DNA of 64,000 nt, taken from Thermoanaerobacter wiegelii Rt8.B1. GTDB taxonomy: Bacteria > Bacillota > Thermoanaerobacteria > Thermoanaerobacterales > Thermoanaerobacteraceae. The notes beneath the pieces are model-generated. The model saw only the letters and a program-made list of their open reading frames with translations. It did not search any database and was not told where the DNA came from. Position numbers and translations under genes: made by a program. Positions 41,849-51,989 of the stretch are shown here, in pieces (position 1 is the first letter of the stretch; each line of letters starts with the position of its first letter). Location of the stretch: the NCBI RefSeq assembly GCF_000147695.2, contig NC_015958.1:2162001-2226000 (forward strand), given 5' to 3'.

Positions 41849-43855
41849 CTGAGCAAGTACCTTCCATAATTCTTTTCTGTCCCCACCTGATATTGAATCC
41901 TTCATAATAAACTGCATCCAAGGTTCGCTTAACTCTTTTAGTTCATTAATTATAGACAAAATCTTTTGCTTATATGTATCTACTTCGTTATAGACATTTT
42001 GAGATACATTCCAATCCTTTATATAATTAAACTTTTCCGCTATTTGCTGCTCAAGAGTCCTAATATTCAATACATTTTCATTGAATATATGTGGATCAGG
42101 TAATTCTGAAATTTTGGGTCTCTTTTTTCCTAAACTTTCTTTATCGCTCGTTCGTAACTTCCCCGCTAATTCAAAAAATTTTCTTACCTCTGCTTCCGAT
42201 AAAGGACATTCTTGATCTATTCTTATAGAATCAGGCATCCAGTTATGTTCAACATTTTCTTTTAGCCATTTTGCTATTTCTAAAGGAGTCATTTCACAAT
42301 TACCAATACTAACCTTTTTGTTTTCCAATTCGCCTGCCTGTTTAATTAAATTTTGATATCGAGTCTTCTTTTTCCTTGTTTCATATAATTCGTTTCTCAG
42401 CCTTTCTATTTCCTTTTTTAAAAGTTGAGGATCGTAGATATCGATATTTTCAGTAATATTTTCTATTGAATTCTCTAATTCCTTTACAGAAGCAGAATCT
42501 CCTCCTAACACACTTACACACAAATGCCTAATTTCTTCTGGAATCTTATCTCTTAAAACCCGCAATGCTCTTTCTTTTTCACTCGTCACTAACACTCTTT
42601 TCCCATGTGCAAGCAAATGGCAAATTAAATTAGCAATTGTATGACTCTTCCCAGTGCCAGGTGGTCCCTGAACAACTACACCAGGGCTTACAGCCAACTT
42701 CTGGGCAATCAATTTTTGCTCATTATTTACTGGAAGAGGAAATAACAAATCTTCTCCAACAGAATCCCAATTATCTTGATTATTATTTGCTTCATCTTCT
42801 TTCTTACATTCTTCTAAATTATCAACAGCAAGCAATTTAATAGTTTCAGGAATAGGATAACCGTTTTTTATTTTATCTATCGCTGTAATTAATTCTGTAT
42901 GCCATATGCGTCCACTGGTTTTCCTTAAAAATATGACAGGCGAATAAGTAATTACGGGAACTTCCCCTATATTTTGGAGGGGAAAATCTTCATCTGAATA
43001 TATACCTTCAGGATTTATTGTATGCACTATCTCCTTTAAAAGAGGTTCTATTGATTCCTTATCCCAAACATTTATTTCGGCATTCTGAATCTCAAATTCC
43101 ATTTGTTGCAGCCTTTTAATATATGGCAAATCAATATTGTTAAGCATATCAGTTTCCAAATATGTTCTTTTACTTGTTGGTAACAATATAAAAATCCCAT
43201 TTTTAGCATCAAACTGTAATTCTAATGGCGTTACAAGTGCAGGCCTTTTAATCCTAAATCCGTTAACATCCCACCATAATATACCATGCCCCCATGCAAG
43301 TTCAACGTCTTCTCCTTCACGCTGAATTCTTTGATGTATTGTAAATAATTTTGTATATAATTTTTTAATTCTTTTTTTAGGTAAAGCTTCATTCATCCAA
43401 GGACGCCATACATTTTCTATCCATTCTTTAAAAGCCTCTACTCTTTCAGGGTCATCCTCGAAATTTTCATAATCTGCTTTATCTTTTTCGCTCAATAAAG
43501 AGTCATTATAAGAAAAAGAATTCTTACTGCTTACTTCTTGCTTTTCTGTAATTTTGTCTTTTTTAGGAATTTGTTTCTTAACTACTGGTTCTTTTTCTGG
43601 ATCGGGCCAATAAATCACCCAATCACTTAACGTTTTTGGTAATTGTGGAGCAGATGGTAGATCCTGCTTATGTACTTCAAGCCAAGCTTCTTTATATTTC
43701 CCACTGCCATTTAAAAAACACCCTTCATAATCTGGCAAATCCTTTTGCCAGATTACTTCATCATACTGCTCAATATTTCTAATTACTGTCTCGTTTAAAT
43801 TCTTAACTGCTAAAAGGTATTCAAATATTTTGCAAACTTTGCTCCTTATATCCAT
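41849..43855 (-). pseudogene. SF1 helicase (COG1112-like), 5' part, cut by IS21 element
   Basis: This is the N-terminal ~669 residues of the helicase. Walker A VVVQGPPGTGKSHTIANLIC lies near residue 400, and motif Ia KRVLVTSEKERALRVL follows. The first 350 residues include WGHGILWWDVNGFRIKRPAL, an N-terminal domain of unknown role. The current frame ends KVLAQCK using bases of the IS end. ATG at 43855 follows GAGGGGG. It is 176 bases downstream of the DUF262 gene. In that gap only a 17-codon in-frame remnant (ALVIEQAINLFEDVA) is seen. Confidence 0.85.
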
Positions 43856-44031
43856 ATATACCCCCTCTTTTCCGAATAGTAGCGTTTCCCTTAAATCTAA
43901 AACTACTACTTACTTATATCACATCAAATTAAGCCACATCTTCAAATAAGTTTATAGCCTGTTCAATGACCAGTGCCATGGGCAATACCGTTATAATCTA
44001 CCATCAATCCTGCAAACTACCCTTATTTTAT

Positions 44032-45765
44032 TCAGAACATCAAAATCTGCATAAGTTTATCTTTCATCATTTCTTTGCGCTTATTAAAAAAGTGCCTAAA
44101 ATTAACAATAGAAAGATCCAACCCGCTCAAATAGTGAAGTTCTTTATATTGATTTTTGGCAATGTCATCTTTATAATTTTCATCAAGCCACTCGATGAAT
44201 GGCTTTGCACTTTTCGACATATTTATATTGCCCTGTAAAAGTTGCAGATTTGGAATCTTATTATAATTTTCGAGGCAAAAATCGATATCTTCTGGTTTTA
44301 CTCCTAATTTTAGTAGTTTTTCTCTGCTCGTAAAGAAACTTCTTGGATGAATGTGATCTTGATGAAAGAGATTGCTATAGTCCAGTGTGGGATATAAAAG
44401 AGCCAAAACCGAAAAAGTATATCTTTTGCCGTATTCATATTCTAATAGATTTTCTATTTCATCTTCGCCAAAATCCAATGATTTTGGTGTGCCCTTCAGC
44501 CTTTGCTTCATAATGTCAACTGGGAAGCCATTTAAGTTATCTCTTATAACATCTCTTATAATCCTTAAAATGTTATCTGATTGTCCGCCAAAAATTTGCT
44601 TTAAAAGAACAATATGAAGCCACTTTTTTATCTTTTCTCTTTCAGACCTAAAATTTGAAGAAGTTACATAACTACTATTTAGACCTTTTTTATACAAATA
44701 ATAAGCTATTGGTATAATTGCGTTATTTGAAGTCAAGGTCTGATAATCAAATCCGAATGTATTTATTAATTCTACGCTTGTTCTTATGCTTTCTTTTATC
44801 TTATCCCAGTTATTTTGAATAATTGCCATGTTTTGAGCATTAAAATTGTCAACTTTAAACCTGATATCATTAAAATCGCAGAGGACAAGGCAAGTTTTTA
44901 AAACAAAGTCCTTATTAAATGCAAAGCCTCTCCCAATGTTATTAATTTCATCTACAAACTTTATAATTTCCTCTCGCGCATCCCTTTTATCCCACTGTGC
45001 GGTAGCAATTGAAAGCAACAAATCAGAATAGCTCAGCTGCGTACCACCGCTATTCACACGGATAAAAATATTCAAAACCTTATCGAGTTCCTGATCTTCC
45101 TCAAGGTAATAATTTATTAACGTGCGCTTAAAGATAACATCTGATAATCTGAAAAGTGTTCTGGATGCAAATTTGTTTGTAGCAAGCTGATTTTCTATTA
45201 AAAAGTCATTAATCTGCGAAGGATCTTGAGGATCAAAATTAAGAATATCCCCTACTTTAAACCAAAATGTATTTTCATCTCTTTTTTTTGCATCTTCTTC
45301 GGTAAGAAATCTGAAATCATACTTCAAATCTTCATCATCAGCTTCCTTAAGTAGATTTAAATAAAGATATTTCTTCGGAAAAGCGGCAGGGTTATTCCAA
45401 CGCATGTAAGGAACTTTTGAGGCATAACTTCCTTTTAGGGCAATATAAAGGGAAGTAAGTCTTTGCTGTCCGTCAAGAACTGATATAATTTCTTCATCCC
45501 CCATAAGAACCGCTTTCTGGTTGTGGCTTTTACCCTGATGATAGTGGCATATGAATTCATAAAACTGATATTTTTTCACGCTTTCCTTTGAAACCTTCCA
45601 AAAAAGAAATGAACCAATAGGATAACCCCGCATAATTGAATCAAATAGCCGTTCTATTTGTTCTTCACTCCAAACAAATTCTCTTTGTATTGCAGGAAGC
45701 AAATATTTCCTGCTGCTTATGTTTTTTATGGCATCATATATTGTAAGCGGTGTTTGAAATGACAT
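44032..45765 (-). CDS. DUF262 protein with C-terminal HNH nuclease-like domain (GmrSD-related)
   Basis: This 577-residue protein combines a DUF262 ParB/Srx-like NTP-binding domain and a DUF1524-type HNH domain, as in the modification-dependent GmrSD restriction enzymes. N-terminal motifs are AIQREFVWSEEQIERLFDSI (residues ~27-46) and ISVLDGQQRLTSLYIALKG near 100. C-terminally, NLFHQDHIHPRSFF with LQLLQGNINMSKSAKPFIEW gives the H...N...N/K arrangement. ATG at 45765 is used because GGAAGGAAGG precedes it; upstream in-frame codons overlap the SNF2 gene. A DNA-degrading role in the defence operon is likely. Confidence 0.88.
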   Translation of the reverse strand: MSFQTPLTIYDAIKNISSRKYLLPAIQREFVWSEEQIERLFDSIMRGYPIGSFLFWKVSKESVKKYQFYEFICHYHQGKSHNQKAVLMGDEEIISVLDGQQRLTSLYIALKGSYASKVPYMRWNNPAAFPKKYLYLNLLKEADDEDLKYDFRFLTEEDAKKRDENTFWFKVGDILNFDPQDPSQINDFLIENQLATNKFASRTLFRLSDVIFKRTLINYYLEEDQELDKVLNIFIRVNSGGTQLSYSDLLLSIATAQWDKRDAREEIIKFVDEINNIGRGFAFNKDFVLKTCLVLCDFNDIRFKVDNFNAQNMAIIQNNWDKIKESIRTSVELINTFGFDYQTLTSNNAIIPIAYYLYKKGLNSSYVTSSNFRSEREKIKKWLHIVLLKQIFGGQSDNILRIIRDVIRDNLNGFPVDIMKQRLKGTPKSLDFGEDEIENLLEYEYGKRYTFSVLALLYPTLDYSNLFHQDHIHPRSFFTSREKLLKLGVKPEDIDFCLENYNKIPNLQLLQGNINMSKSAKPFIEWLDENYKDDIAKNQYKELHYLSGLDLSIVNFRHFFNKRKEMMKDKLMQILMF

Positions 45766-45796
45766 ATTATTATCATCCTTCCTTCCATTATCCAAT

Positions 45797-48508
45797 TTAT
45801 TGCCAGCCAACCATAAGATATTTCTTCTTTTCTCTATTATCCAGCACCTTCGCACAACTTTCCCAATCAATTTTGCCAACATGAGCATGATACCGTAGTT
45901 CAAAAGGATGTTGTTTTGGAATAGCATCAATCTTCTTCTTTGCTTCTTCAATTTCATTTAATGCCACATGCACCCATACATCTTCTAAAACATCGGGAAT
46001 TTGACCAAACATATCGTAAATATTCGCAAGCCTTTGGGAAAGCAATTGATGCACCCTGTCTTCAACAGAACCTTTATACCTCATGTTATAAATATACACT
46101 TTATCGTAAACCTGCCCTATACGTTGGATCCTCCCTTTGCGCTGCTCAAGCCTTGTCGGATTCCACGGCAAGTCAAGATTTATAAGCGTGCCCAATGTTT
46201 GAAGATTTAATCCCTCGCTGGCAGCATCAGTACCAACTAAAATTCTTAATTCGTGCCTTTTAACCATCTGCTTTATCTCTTCCTTGCTTTTCCTTTCATA
46301 AATTCCATTAACAAACACACCTGATTTTTCTCCGCCTGCATAAAGTCCTATTTTTTCATTTGGAAGATCATGAGATAAACTCTCAGCAACCCAAAAGGCG
46401 GAATCATAATATTGAGAAAAAATAATACATCCACGCTCTATCCATTTATCTTCAATAAGTAACTTTAAAACCAAATTGTACTTGGGATCTCTTTCTTTAT
46501 TAATATTCAGGGTCTCGATTAATTTTCTGAGGCAATTTCTTTCTTCTTCCGTTAAATTCTTTGTTTCACTTTGAATATCCTTTTCATCCTCTACTTCCTC
46601 TTCTTCGTAATCTTCTTCTACTACAAAATCTCCCCAATTGTTAAGCATCCTCTCTGCAGTAATCCTTCCCGCAATTATAGTGCTACCCATCCTTCTTAAA
46701 AGCAATGTCTTAAAAAATCCCCTGGTTTTCAATCTTCTCTTCAATAGCTCGCAAAATTCCTCTGCATACCTGTAAGCTTCCTGCAAATACGGCGGCAAAA
46801 CAATAACTTCATCATCGCTTTCTCCCATTAATTCAACTTCAATCTTTTTTAAATATGGTTCTCCTGTTTCAGGATTTATAGTATTTTCAAGATATTCCCT
46901 GGTCCTTCTTACTATGTGTCTTATAAAAGGATTGTGTTCGGTCATAAAATTATCGTCTATAATTCTAATAATCCTCCGCTTATCCTGTTCTCTCAGCTGG
47001 TCAAATACTTCTGGTTTTATCACAAATTCATTATCGGCCATGCCTAACTGCTTTCTTATAAATCCAAATGTCGTTTCTCCTTCAGATGCTGGTGGGAAAG
47101 GATTCCTAATCCACTCCCAATTTTCTCTATCAAAACGGTCAAGAACTTCTTTCCCTGTAATCAAGTTTATAGTTCTTTCAGGGTATCTTCTCCACATGCT
47201 GAAAGTATTTCCCAAAACAGCATCGCTGCCCTGAGCAAGAATATAGAGCAAATCCCATGCTTCAATCGGATATAACTGCACAGGTGTTGCAGTGGCTAAG
47301 AGCATACTCTTTGTGCACTTAGAAATTTCAAGTAAAAATTTCATCAGATTATTCGGTTCAGGTTTTTCTTTTTCCCTGCCAGGACCTAAATTTCTTCTCC
47401 TTGCCCTGTGGGCTTCATCCACAATTACACATTCATACTCCAAATTCAAAAGATGCTGGATCTGTTCGGAATTTGCTGTAATTAACCCTTGGGAGATTAT
47501 ACCGATACGTCTTGGACATTTTTTTATAGCTGTATCGCTATTTGCAGGATACCTTATACCATTCTCATCTACCCATCCCTTTCCATCCCATACTGCTGAC
47601 GGCATATCTAAAAGAGTTTTCATCTCATCCTGCCACTGCCAGATAAGCGTTTTTGGCACAATTATAAGGATAGGCTTATCTCCATATAAAGCCATAAGCT
47701 GTGCAGCCATAGCAAGCTGCACAGTTTTCCCAAGCCCAACCATATCGGCGAGCACATACCTTGCTCCGTATTTTTTATGGTCCTCAAAAACCATATTTAT
47801 GAAATACTTCTGGTGTTCCCATAAACCCAGTTCTTCTCTATATACTGGCGATTCAATAACAGTTGAAGCAGGTTCAGGGTCTTTTTTCCATTCATCAATA
47901 GAATAAATCACTTTTCTTTCGGAAATCCTCTTAATGTCCTCAACGATAAAATCTGCAAGAGGCACCGCATAAGGACTATTCCAGAAATAATCAAATTCTT
48001 CCTGAACCCATTTTACTGCCTCTTCTGAATCATCTTCCCAAAGTATCTCATAGTTCAGTTTCCAACCAGCATAACTTTCGTTTACACTGCCTATAAAGGC
48101 TGTTTTTCGCCCATCTTTTAGGGTAATAACTCCTGCTTTCCCATGGATAAGTCCAAAAACATCGTTCGGGACAACTTTTATAAGCAGTTTACCGCTTTTT
48201 ATAAGACTGTAGAGCTTTTTTAATCTTTCAGGGACATTCTTATATTTTTCTTCGGGTTTTGCACTGCACCATTCCCTGCGCATAGCATTAACGGCAGCAC
48301 TTATTGTAACAGCATCTTCCTTCTGCATTTCTGAATTGCATACAACCCTTGCACAACCCTGGATATTCTCAATTGCTTCTCCTGCAACCTCAATGATGGA
48401 AGAGCTGAAATAACCAGCAATCCTGTCATAATTTACAGCATTTTTAAGTTTTTCATTTAAAAAACTTGAATCCAATCTTTTTCTTCTTGAGGAATAACGG
48501 TAAATCAT
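45797..48508 (-). CDS. PLD-domain SNF2-family helicase/nuclease, anti-phage associated
   Basis: This 903-residue protein has a phospholipase D-like N-terminal domain (LIHGKAGVITLKDGRKTAFI then GSVNESYAGW, residues ~118-148) and an SNF2-type ATPase. Walker A is LADMVGLGKTVQLAMAAQ near residue 262. Motif II is CVIVDEAHRARRR near 370, followed by LLATATPVQL. The C-terminal lobe has DAASEGLNLQTLGTLINLDL and RLEQRKGRIQRIGQVYD. Such proteins recur beside DUF1156 methyltransferases. It begins 15 bases after the methyltransferase stop. It may translocate on unmodified DNA and cut it; that is inference. Confidence 0.9.
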   Translation of the reverse strand: MIYRYSSRRKRLDSSFLNEKLKNAVNYDRIAGYFSSSIIEVAGEAIENIQGCARVVCNSEMQKEDAVTISAAVNAMRREWCSAKPEEKYKNVPERLKKLYSLIKSGKLLIKVVPNDVFGLIHGKAGVITLKDGRKTAFIGSVNESYAGWKLNYEILWEDDSEEAVKWVQEEFDYFWNSPYAVPLADFIVEDIKRISERKVIYSIDEWKKDPEPASTVIESPVYREELGLWEHQKYFINMVFEDHKKYGARYVLADMVGLGKTVQLAMAAQLMALYGDKPILIIVPKTLIWQWQDEMKTLLDMPSAVWDGKGWVDENGIRYPANSDTAIKKCPRRIGIISQGLITANSEQIQHLLNLEYECVIVDEAHRARRRNLGPGREKEKPEPNNLMKFLLEISKCTKSMLLATATPVQLYPIEAWDLLYILAQGSDAVLGNTFSMWRRYPERTINLITGKEVLDRFDRENWEWIRNPFPPASEGETTFGFIRKQLGMADNEFVIKPEVFDQLREQDKRRIIRIIDDNFMTEHNPFIRHIVRRTREYLENTINPETGEPYLKKIEVELMGESDDEVIVLPPYLQEAYRYAEEFCELLKRRLKTRGFFKTLLLRRMGSTIIAGRITAERMLNNWGDFVVEEDYEEEEVEDEKDIQSETKNLTEEERNCLRKLIETLNINKERDPKYNLVLKLLIEDKWIERGCIIFSQYYDSAFWVAESLSHDLPNEKIGLYAGGEKSGVFVNGIYERKSKEEIKQMVKRHELRILVGTDAASEGLNLQTLGTLINLDLPWNPTRLEQRKGRIQRIGQVYDKVYIYNMRYKGSVEDRVHQLLSQRLANIYDMFGQIPDVLEDVWVHVALNEIEEAKKKIDAIPKQHPFELRYHAHVGKIDWESCAKVLDNREKKKYLMVGWQ

Positions 48509-48523
48509 CTCAATTACCCTCGC

Positions 48524-51427
48524 TTACACTCCATCATTTTTCACAAGCTCCGCAAGAAGCCTTGCATATTTTGCTTCCTCTTTCCAGTGAGGCATTGTTT
48601 TTATATTGCCTAACGCTGAGATATATTCCAATATCTCAATAATTATACTTCTTTGATTCCAGTAATTGGGCAATTCGTTTTTAAGCCAGTTTCTACCCTT
48701 TGTTGTGTCTTCTGCTTTTATAGCTTGATGCAGTGCGGCAAGGACATTTCTAACAATCGTGTTGCTGAATTTGTCGCTGCTGCCCAATCCCCTCATTCCA
48801 AACTCTAATGCTGTCTTTAATCTTGCATTGTTAGCCTTTGTAGAGGCAAGAAGTTCTCTATATTCTTTAACACCAAAGCCTTTTGCCAATTCCTGATATG
48901 CACCCAATTGATAAATGCCTTCCTTTTCAAGGTCTAAACCTTTAATATAGAACCTCTCTTCTGGCGTCAGCATTTTCCACGTATAAGAATCAAAACCCTT
49001 AGGTATTATATAATCATAGGCAATCTTTACAGCTTCATTTATTATCTTTTCAATCGGTGATTCTTCCCCTTGTAATCTTGTTTTTGAAAGTTCATATTGA
49101 ATATCAATATCTTCAATCTTTTTGTAAGATGTCAACACCTTCAATGAAGCAGCATAAGCGGCAAGTAAGTAATCGGTATCGCTGAAATTAGGTTCTTCCT
49201 TGTCATCTAGTGCTCTCATAATGTCAATTTGACTTTGAACTTCACTTTCAATCTCTGGATAAATCTCGTCAAGATATGCAGTTTCCTCAGAAGTCTGCTT
49301 GCGAAGGACAAGAATGACAGTTCCTTTTACATAATTGCCCTGCTTTATCCCACTGGCATCTGTTTCTGTCGCTATATTCCATGCAGCAGTTACCCTCAAA
49401 CCTGCCACCCACAAGATCAAAGCCAAATCTGCCCATACGCTGACATTTTGATGGGTAAACATTATTATCTGCATTCCATTATCAGGCATATGGTCTGCTA
49501 AGTTTTTGTATACTTCCACCATACTTTGCTTGAAACTTTCTCCAGTCCCTTTTATTGCAAGAGCACGCTTGCTGTCGGCATACCAATCAGGGAAAACATC
49601 AAGAAGCATTTTCTTAGCCCATGCAAGGAAGAATTCGGAAAGTTCATGGTAATTTATGGCATCAGCATAGGGGGGATCGGTGAGCCAGATATCAGACATA
49701 TTTTTAATACTTCTTGCATCAGATAATTTTATAGTAGCAAATTTTGTTAAAAAGTAACTATTCAAATCTAAAATCCAACTACTCTGTAAAAATACTATCG
49801 GTCTCGAACTATAATTATAAATTGTGTTTAAAGCCTGATTATAATATGTTTGGATGGATTTCTCATAACTATTATCCCACCTACATAATTTCGAATTCCA
49901 GTCACAACACTTATTTATTCCCAACAGCCCCACAACCTTCTCCTTTTCCGTTTTTGCATGCTTATCAATCAGTTCCATCAAAAGCCCATGCACCAAAAGT
50001 TGCCTTGGATTAAACAGCTGATGCCAGTATGACCAACCTCTTGTTCTTACAGGCTCATTAGTCTTTTCCCCTTCTTCAATCATACTGTTTGGAATATATC
50101 CTTTCTCCTGCCACTCATAAAATCTTTCTTTTAGAAGATTTACAACTTTCTCTTCTCTTTTTAAATCTTCTTCTGTTGGAGCTGTATAATACCTTTTACC
50201 ATCCTGAGTTTCATACCTTATGCAGTAAAGCCTCTCCTGAAATACATCGTCAGGTCGTGGAAGAAATTCGTGAGCTTCCCACCTGCGAAGGCCGTATTCT
50301 ACTGAACCATCCTCCTTTATTCTGTCTTTTCTAATAGCTGCTATTGGGGTTGAAACCTTGCAGTGCGGGCATACAAGGCTACTGTCCTTTACTGTAGCCA
50401 TCTTCTCTGCAAGTTCCATTTCTTCAACCGTTGCATTTGACTTTATCTCTATATCAAAACTTTTAGTCTCGGAGTTTTCTTTTAAAATAGCAACCGTTTT
50501 TGTCCCCTTCCCGACAATCCAAGAAGGTGCAAGAGGCACCCTCCATCCGCACTCAGGGCAGATAGTTTCATTGCAGTATAAATAAGCATTGGCCCTGTGA
50601 CCTTGTTCGTTATGTTCTATCCCCCACTCGGTAATCTGCTTATCTGCAAGCTCGAATATCTTTTCCTGAAACTTTTTTAAACTCTCTATTTCTTCCTCTG
50701 AACTTCCTAGAATATTCAGCGCCGCCCATGTTAAAAGCATAGCAATAGGATTTAAATCCGAAGCGTACACATCAAAGCCCATCCTTGCCGCTTCGAAAGG
50801 CACACTTCCACCACCTGCAAAGCAATCACCAACAACGGGAACTTTTCCAAATCTTTTTTTGCCGAGCTCACGGACAAGCTCCTGTAAGCTTTTTGCATTT
50901 GTGCCTAAATGCTGATTTATAACCTGCCATTCGGATTCAGGAAGATTATCTATTTCTTCTGGCCTCACGCAATATTTAAGCTTTTCATCATAAGAGAGCC
51001 TATTAAATACAAGTCTTTGTAATTGTTCTTTTTCTTTTCTGGTTATATTGCTTTTGTATGTGATTTTGCCATCATTATTTTCAAAATATCTTTCTCTCTC
51101 CTCTTCAGATAAATTTTCATATATTTCTTTAATAGGAATTGACTGCTTTTTGCGAAGCCACAGCCCTTCTTCATCCATAGTCAATATTTTCAGGAATATC
51201 TCCATATCCTTTTTGGGATTATCGCTTGCAGGCATCAATAAGCCAAGAAGTGCAGCCCTTACAAGAATAAGAGGCTTCCTGCCCCACCACTTCCCAAGCC
51301 CTGTCAATGTTTGGCCACTGCCTGCCTTTCTCTCTTTATAGCTCTCTTTTGAAGCTTTTGATACGGGAAATTGAACCTCTATGAAAGATTTATTCCAGTC
51401 AAACAATTCTGCCACCCCTTTAGTCAT
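48524..51427 (-). CDS. DUF1156 DNA methyltransferase, anti-phage associated
   Basis: This 967-residue protein is a putative adenine- or cytosine-specific DNA methyltransferase that probably marks self DNA. DUF1156 forms the N-terminus (FDWNKSFIEVQFPVSKASKE and GLGKWWGRKPLILVRAALLG). The SAM-binding motif I is GDCFAGGGSVPFEAARMGFD near residue 200, followed by SDLNPIA. Catalytic motif IV is WLTDPPYADAINYHEL near 575. Zinc-ribbon-like pairs CPECGW and CPHCKV sit around residues 320-375. It overlaps the DUF3780 gene by 8 bases. Confidence 0.92.
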   Translation of the reverse strand: MTKGVAELFDWNKSFIEVQFPVSKASKESYKERKAGSGQTLTGLGKWWGRKPLILVRAALLGLLMPASDNPKKDMEIFLKILTMDEEGLWLRKKQSIPIKEIYENLSEEERERYFENNDGKITYKSNITRKEKEQLQRLVFNRLSYDEKLKYCVRPEEIDNLPESEWQVINQHLGTNAKSLQELVRELGKKRFGKVPVVGDCFAGGGSVPFEAARMGFDVYASDLNPIAMLLTWAALNILGSSEEEIESLKKFQEKIFELADKQITEWGIEHNEQGHRANAYLYCNETICPECGWRVPLAPSWIVGKGTKTVAILKENSETKSFDIEIKSNATVEEMELAEKMATVKDSSLVCPHCKVSTPIAAIRKDRIKEDGSVEYGLRRWEAHEFLPRPDDVFQERLYCIRYETQDGKRYYTAPTEEDLKREEKVVNLLKERFYEWQEKGYIPNSMIEEGEKTNEPVRTRGWSYWHQLFNPRQLLVHGLLMELIDKHAKTEKEKVVGLLGINKCCDWNSKLCRWDNSYEKSIQTYYNQALNTIYNYSSRPIVFLQSSWILDLNSYFLTKFATIKLSDARSIKNMSDIWLTDPPYADAINYHELSEFFLAWAKKMLLDVFPDWYADSKRALAIKGTGESFKQSMVEVYKNLADHMPDNGMQIIMFTHQNVSVWADLALILWVAGLRVTAAWNIATETDASGIKQGNYVKGTVILVLRKQTSEETAYLDEIYPEIESEVQSQIDIMRALDDKEEPNFSDTDYLLAAYAASLKVLTSYKKIEDIDIQYELSKTRLQGEESPIEKIINEAVKIAYDYIIPKGFDSYTWKMLTPEERFYIKGLDLEKEGIYQLGAYQELAKGFGVKEYRELLASTKANNARLKTALEFGMRGLGSSDKFSNTIVRNVLAALHQAIKAEDTTKGRNWLKNELPNYWNQRSIIIEILEYISALGNIKTMPHWKEEAKYARLLAELVKNDGV

Positions 51428-51989
51428 TTATTTTTCTTTGAAGCATCAAGTCGAAAAAGTCCAACTGCCTGTTTGATTCTTCTACAGGGTTTTCGGTAAG
51501 CGCATACCTTATAGCCTTTCGCCAGCCTCTTTTATCATTAAGCCCCCCTGTTGCGGCATTGGTCATGGTAAAAAGCCACCAGCGCTCTTCTGGTGAAAGC
51601 CCAAGCCAGTTCTTTATAGCTATCGGTATCACAGAAGGATCACAATCCTCTATTGCCCAAGCTAAAAGCACCATTTCTTTGCCAAAAAGCCTCTGAACAG
51701 GAACCTGCCCTACATGCCATTTACCAGCAGGTAATTTTTCCTTCTTCAACCTCGCATTGAATTCGTTTTTTAAGGTATCTTCTATCTGTTTCCATTTATA
51801 CTTTGAAAGTTCAACTTTCGGTCTATCTTCTCTTTCGTCAATTACTTGTTCTTGAACGCCATCTTGCCATTTAAAACGCTCGTAAATAATAACCTTGCCA
51901 TCATTGGCACGCGGAATAATCACTAAAAAATGATGCTGAGATTCTTCGGGAATAAAGCCAAAGCCGAAAACCTGTCTTTTACTTGCCAT
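51420..51989 (-). CDS. DUF3780 protein, anti-phage associated
   Basis: This 189-residue soluble protein starts MASKRQVFGFGFIPEESQHH and contains GEERWWLFTMTNAATGG-type sequence (LSPEERWWLFTMTNAATGGL) near residue 138. It matches the small DUF3780 family always found between DUF499 and DUF1156 genes in predicted defence loci. No catalytic motif is visible. Its start codon overlaps the DUF499 stop by one base, so dosage is coupled to the ATPase. It may be an adaptor or regulatory subunit. Confidence 0.88.
   Translation of the reverse strand: MASKRQVFGFGFIPEESQHHFLVIIPRANDGKVIIYERFKWQDGVQEQVIDEREDRPKVELSKYKWKQIEDTLKNEFNARLKKEKLPAGKWHVGQVPVQRLFGKEMVLLAWAIEDCDPSVIPIAIKNWLGLSPEERWWLFTMTNAATGGLNDKRGWRKAIRYALTENPVEESNRQLDFFDLMLQRKIND

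Noticed and set aside
44032-45957. Longer start of the DUF262 gene
   Set aside because: The extra 64 codons overlap the SNF2 gene in another frame and lack a ribosome binding site, while GGAAGGAAGG precedes the ATG at 45765.
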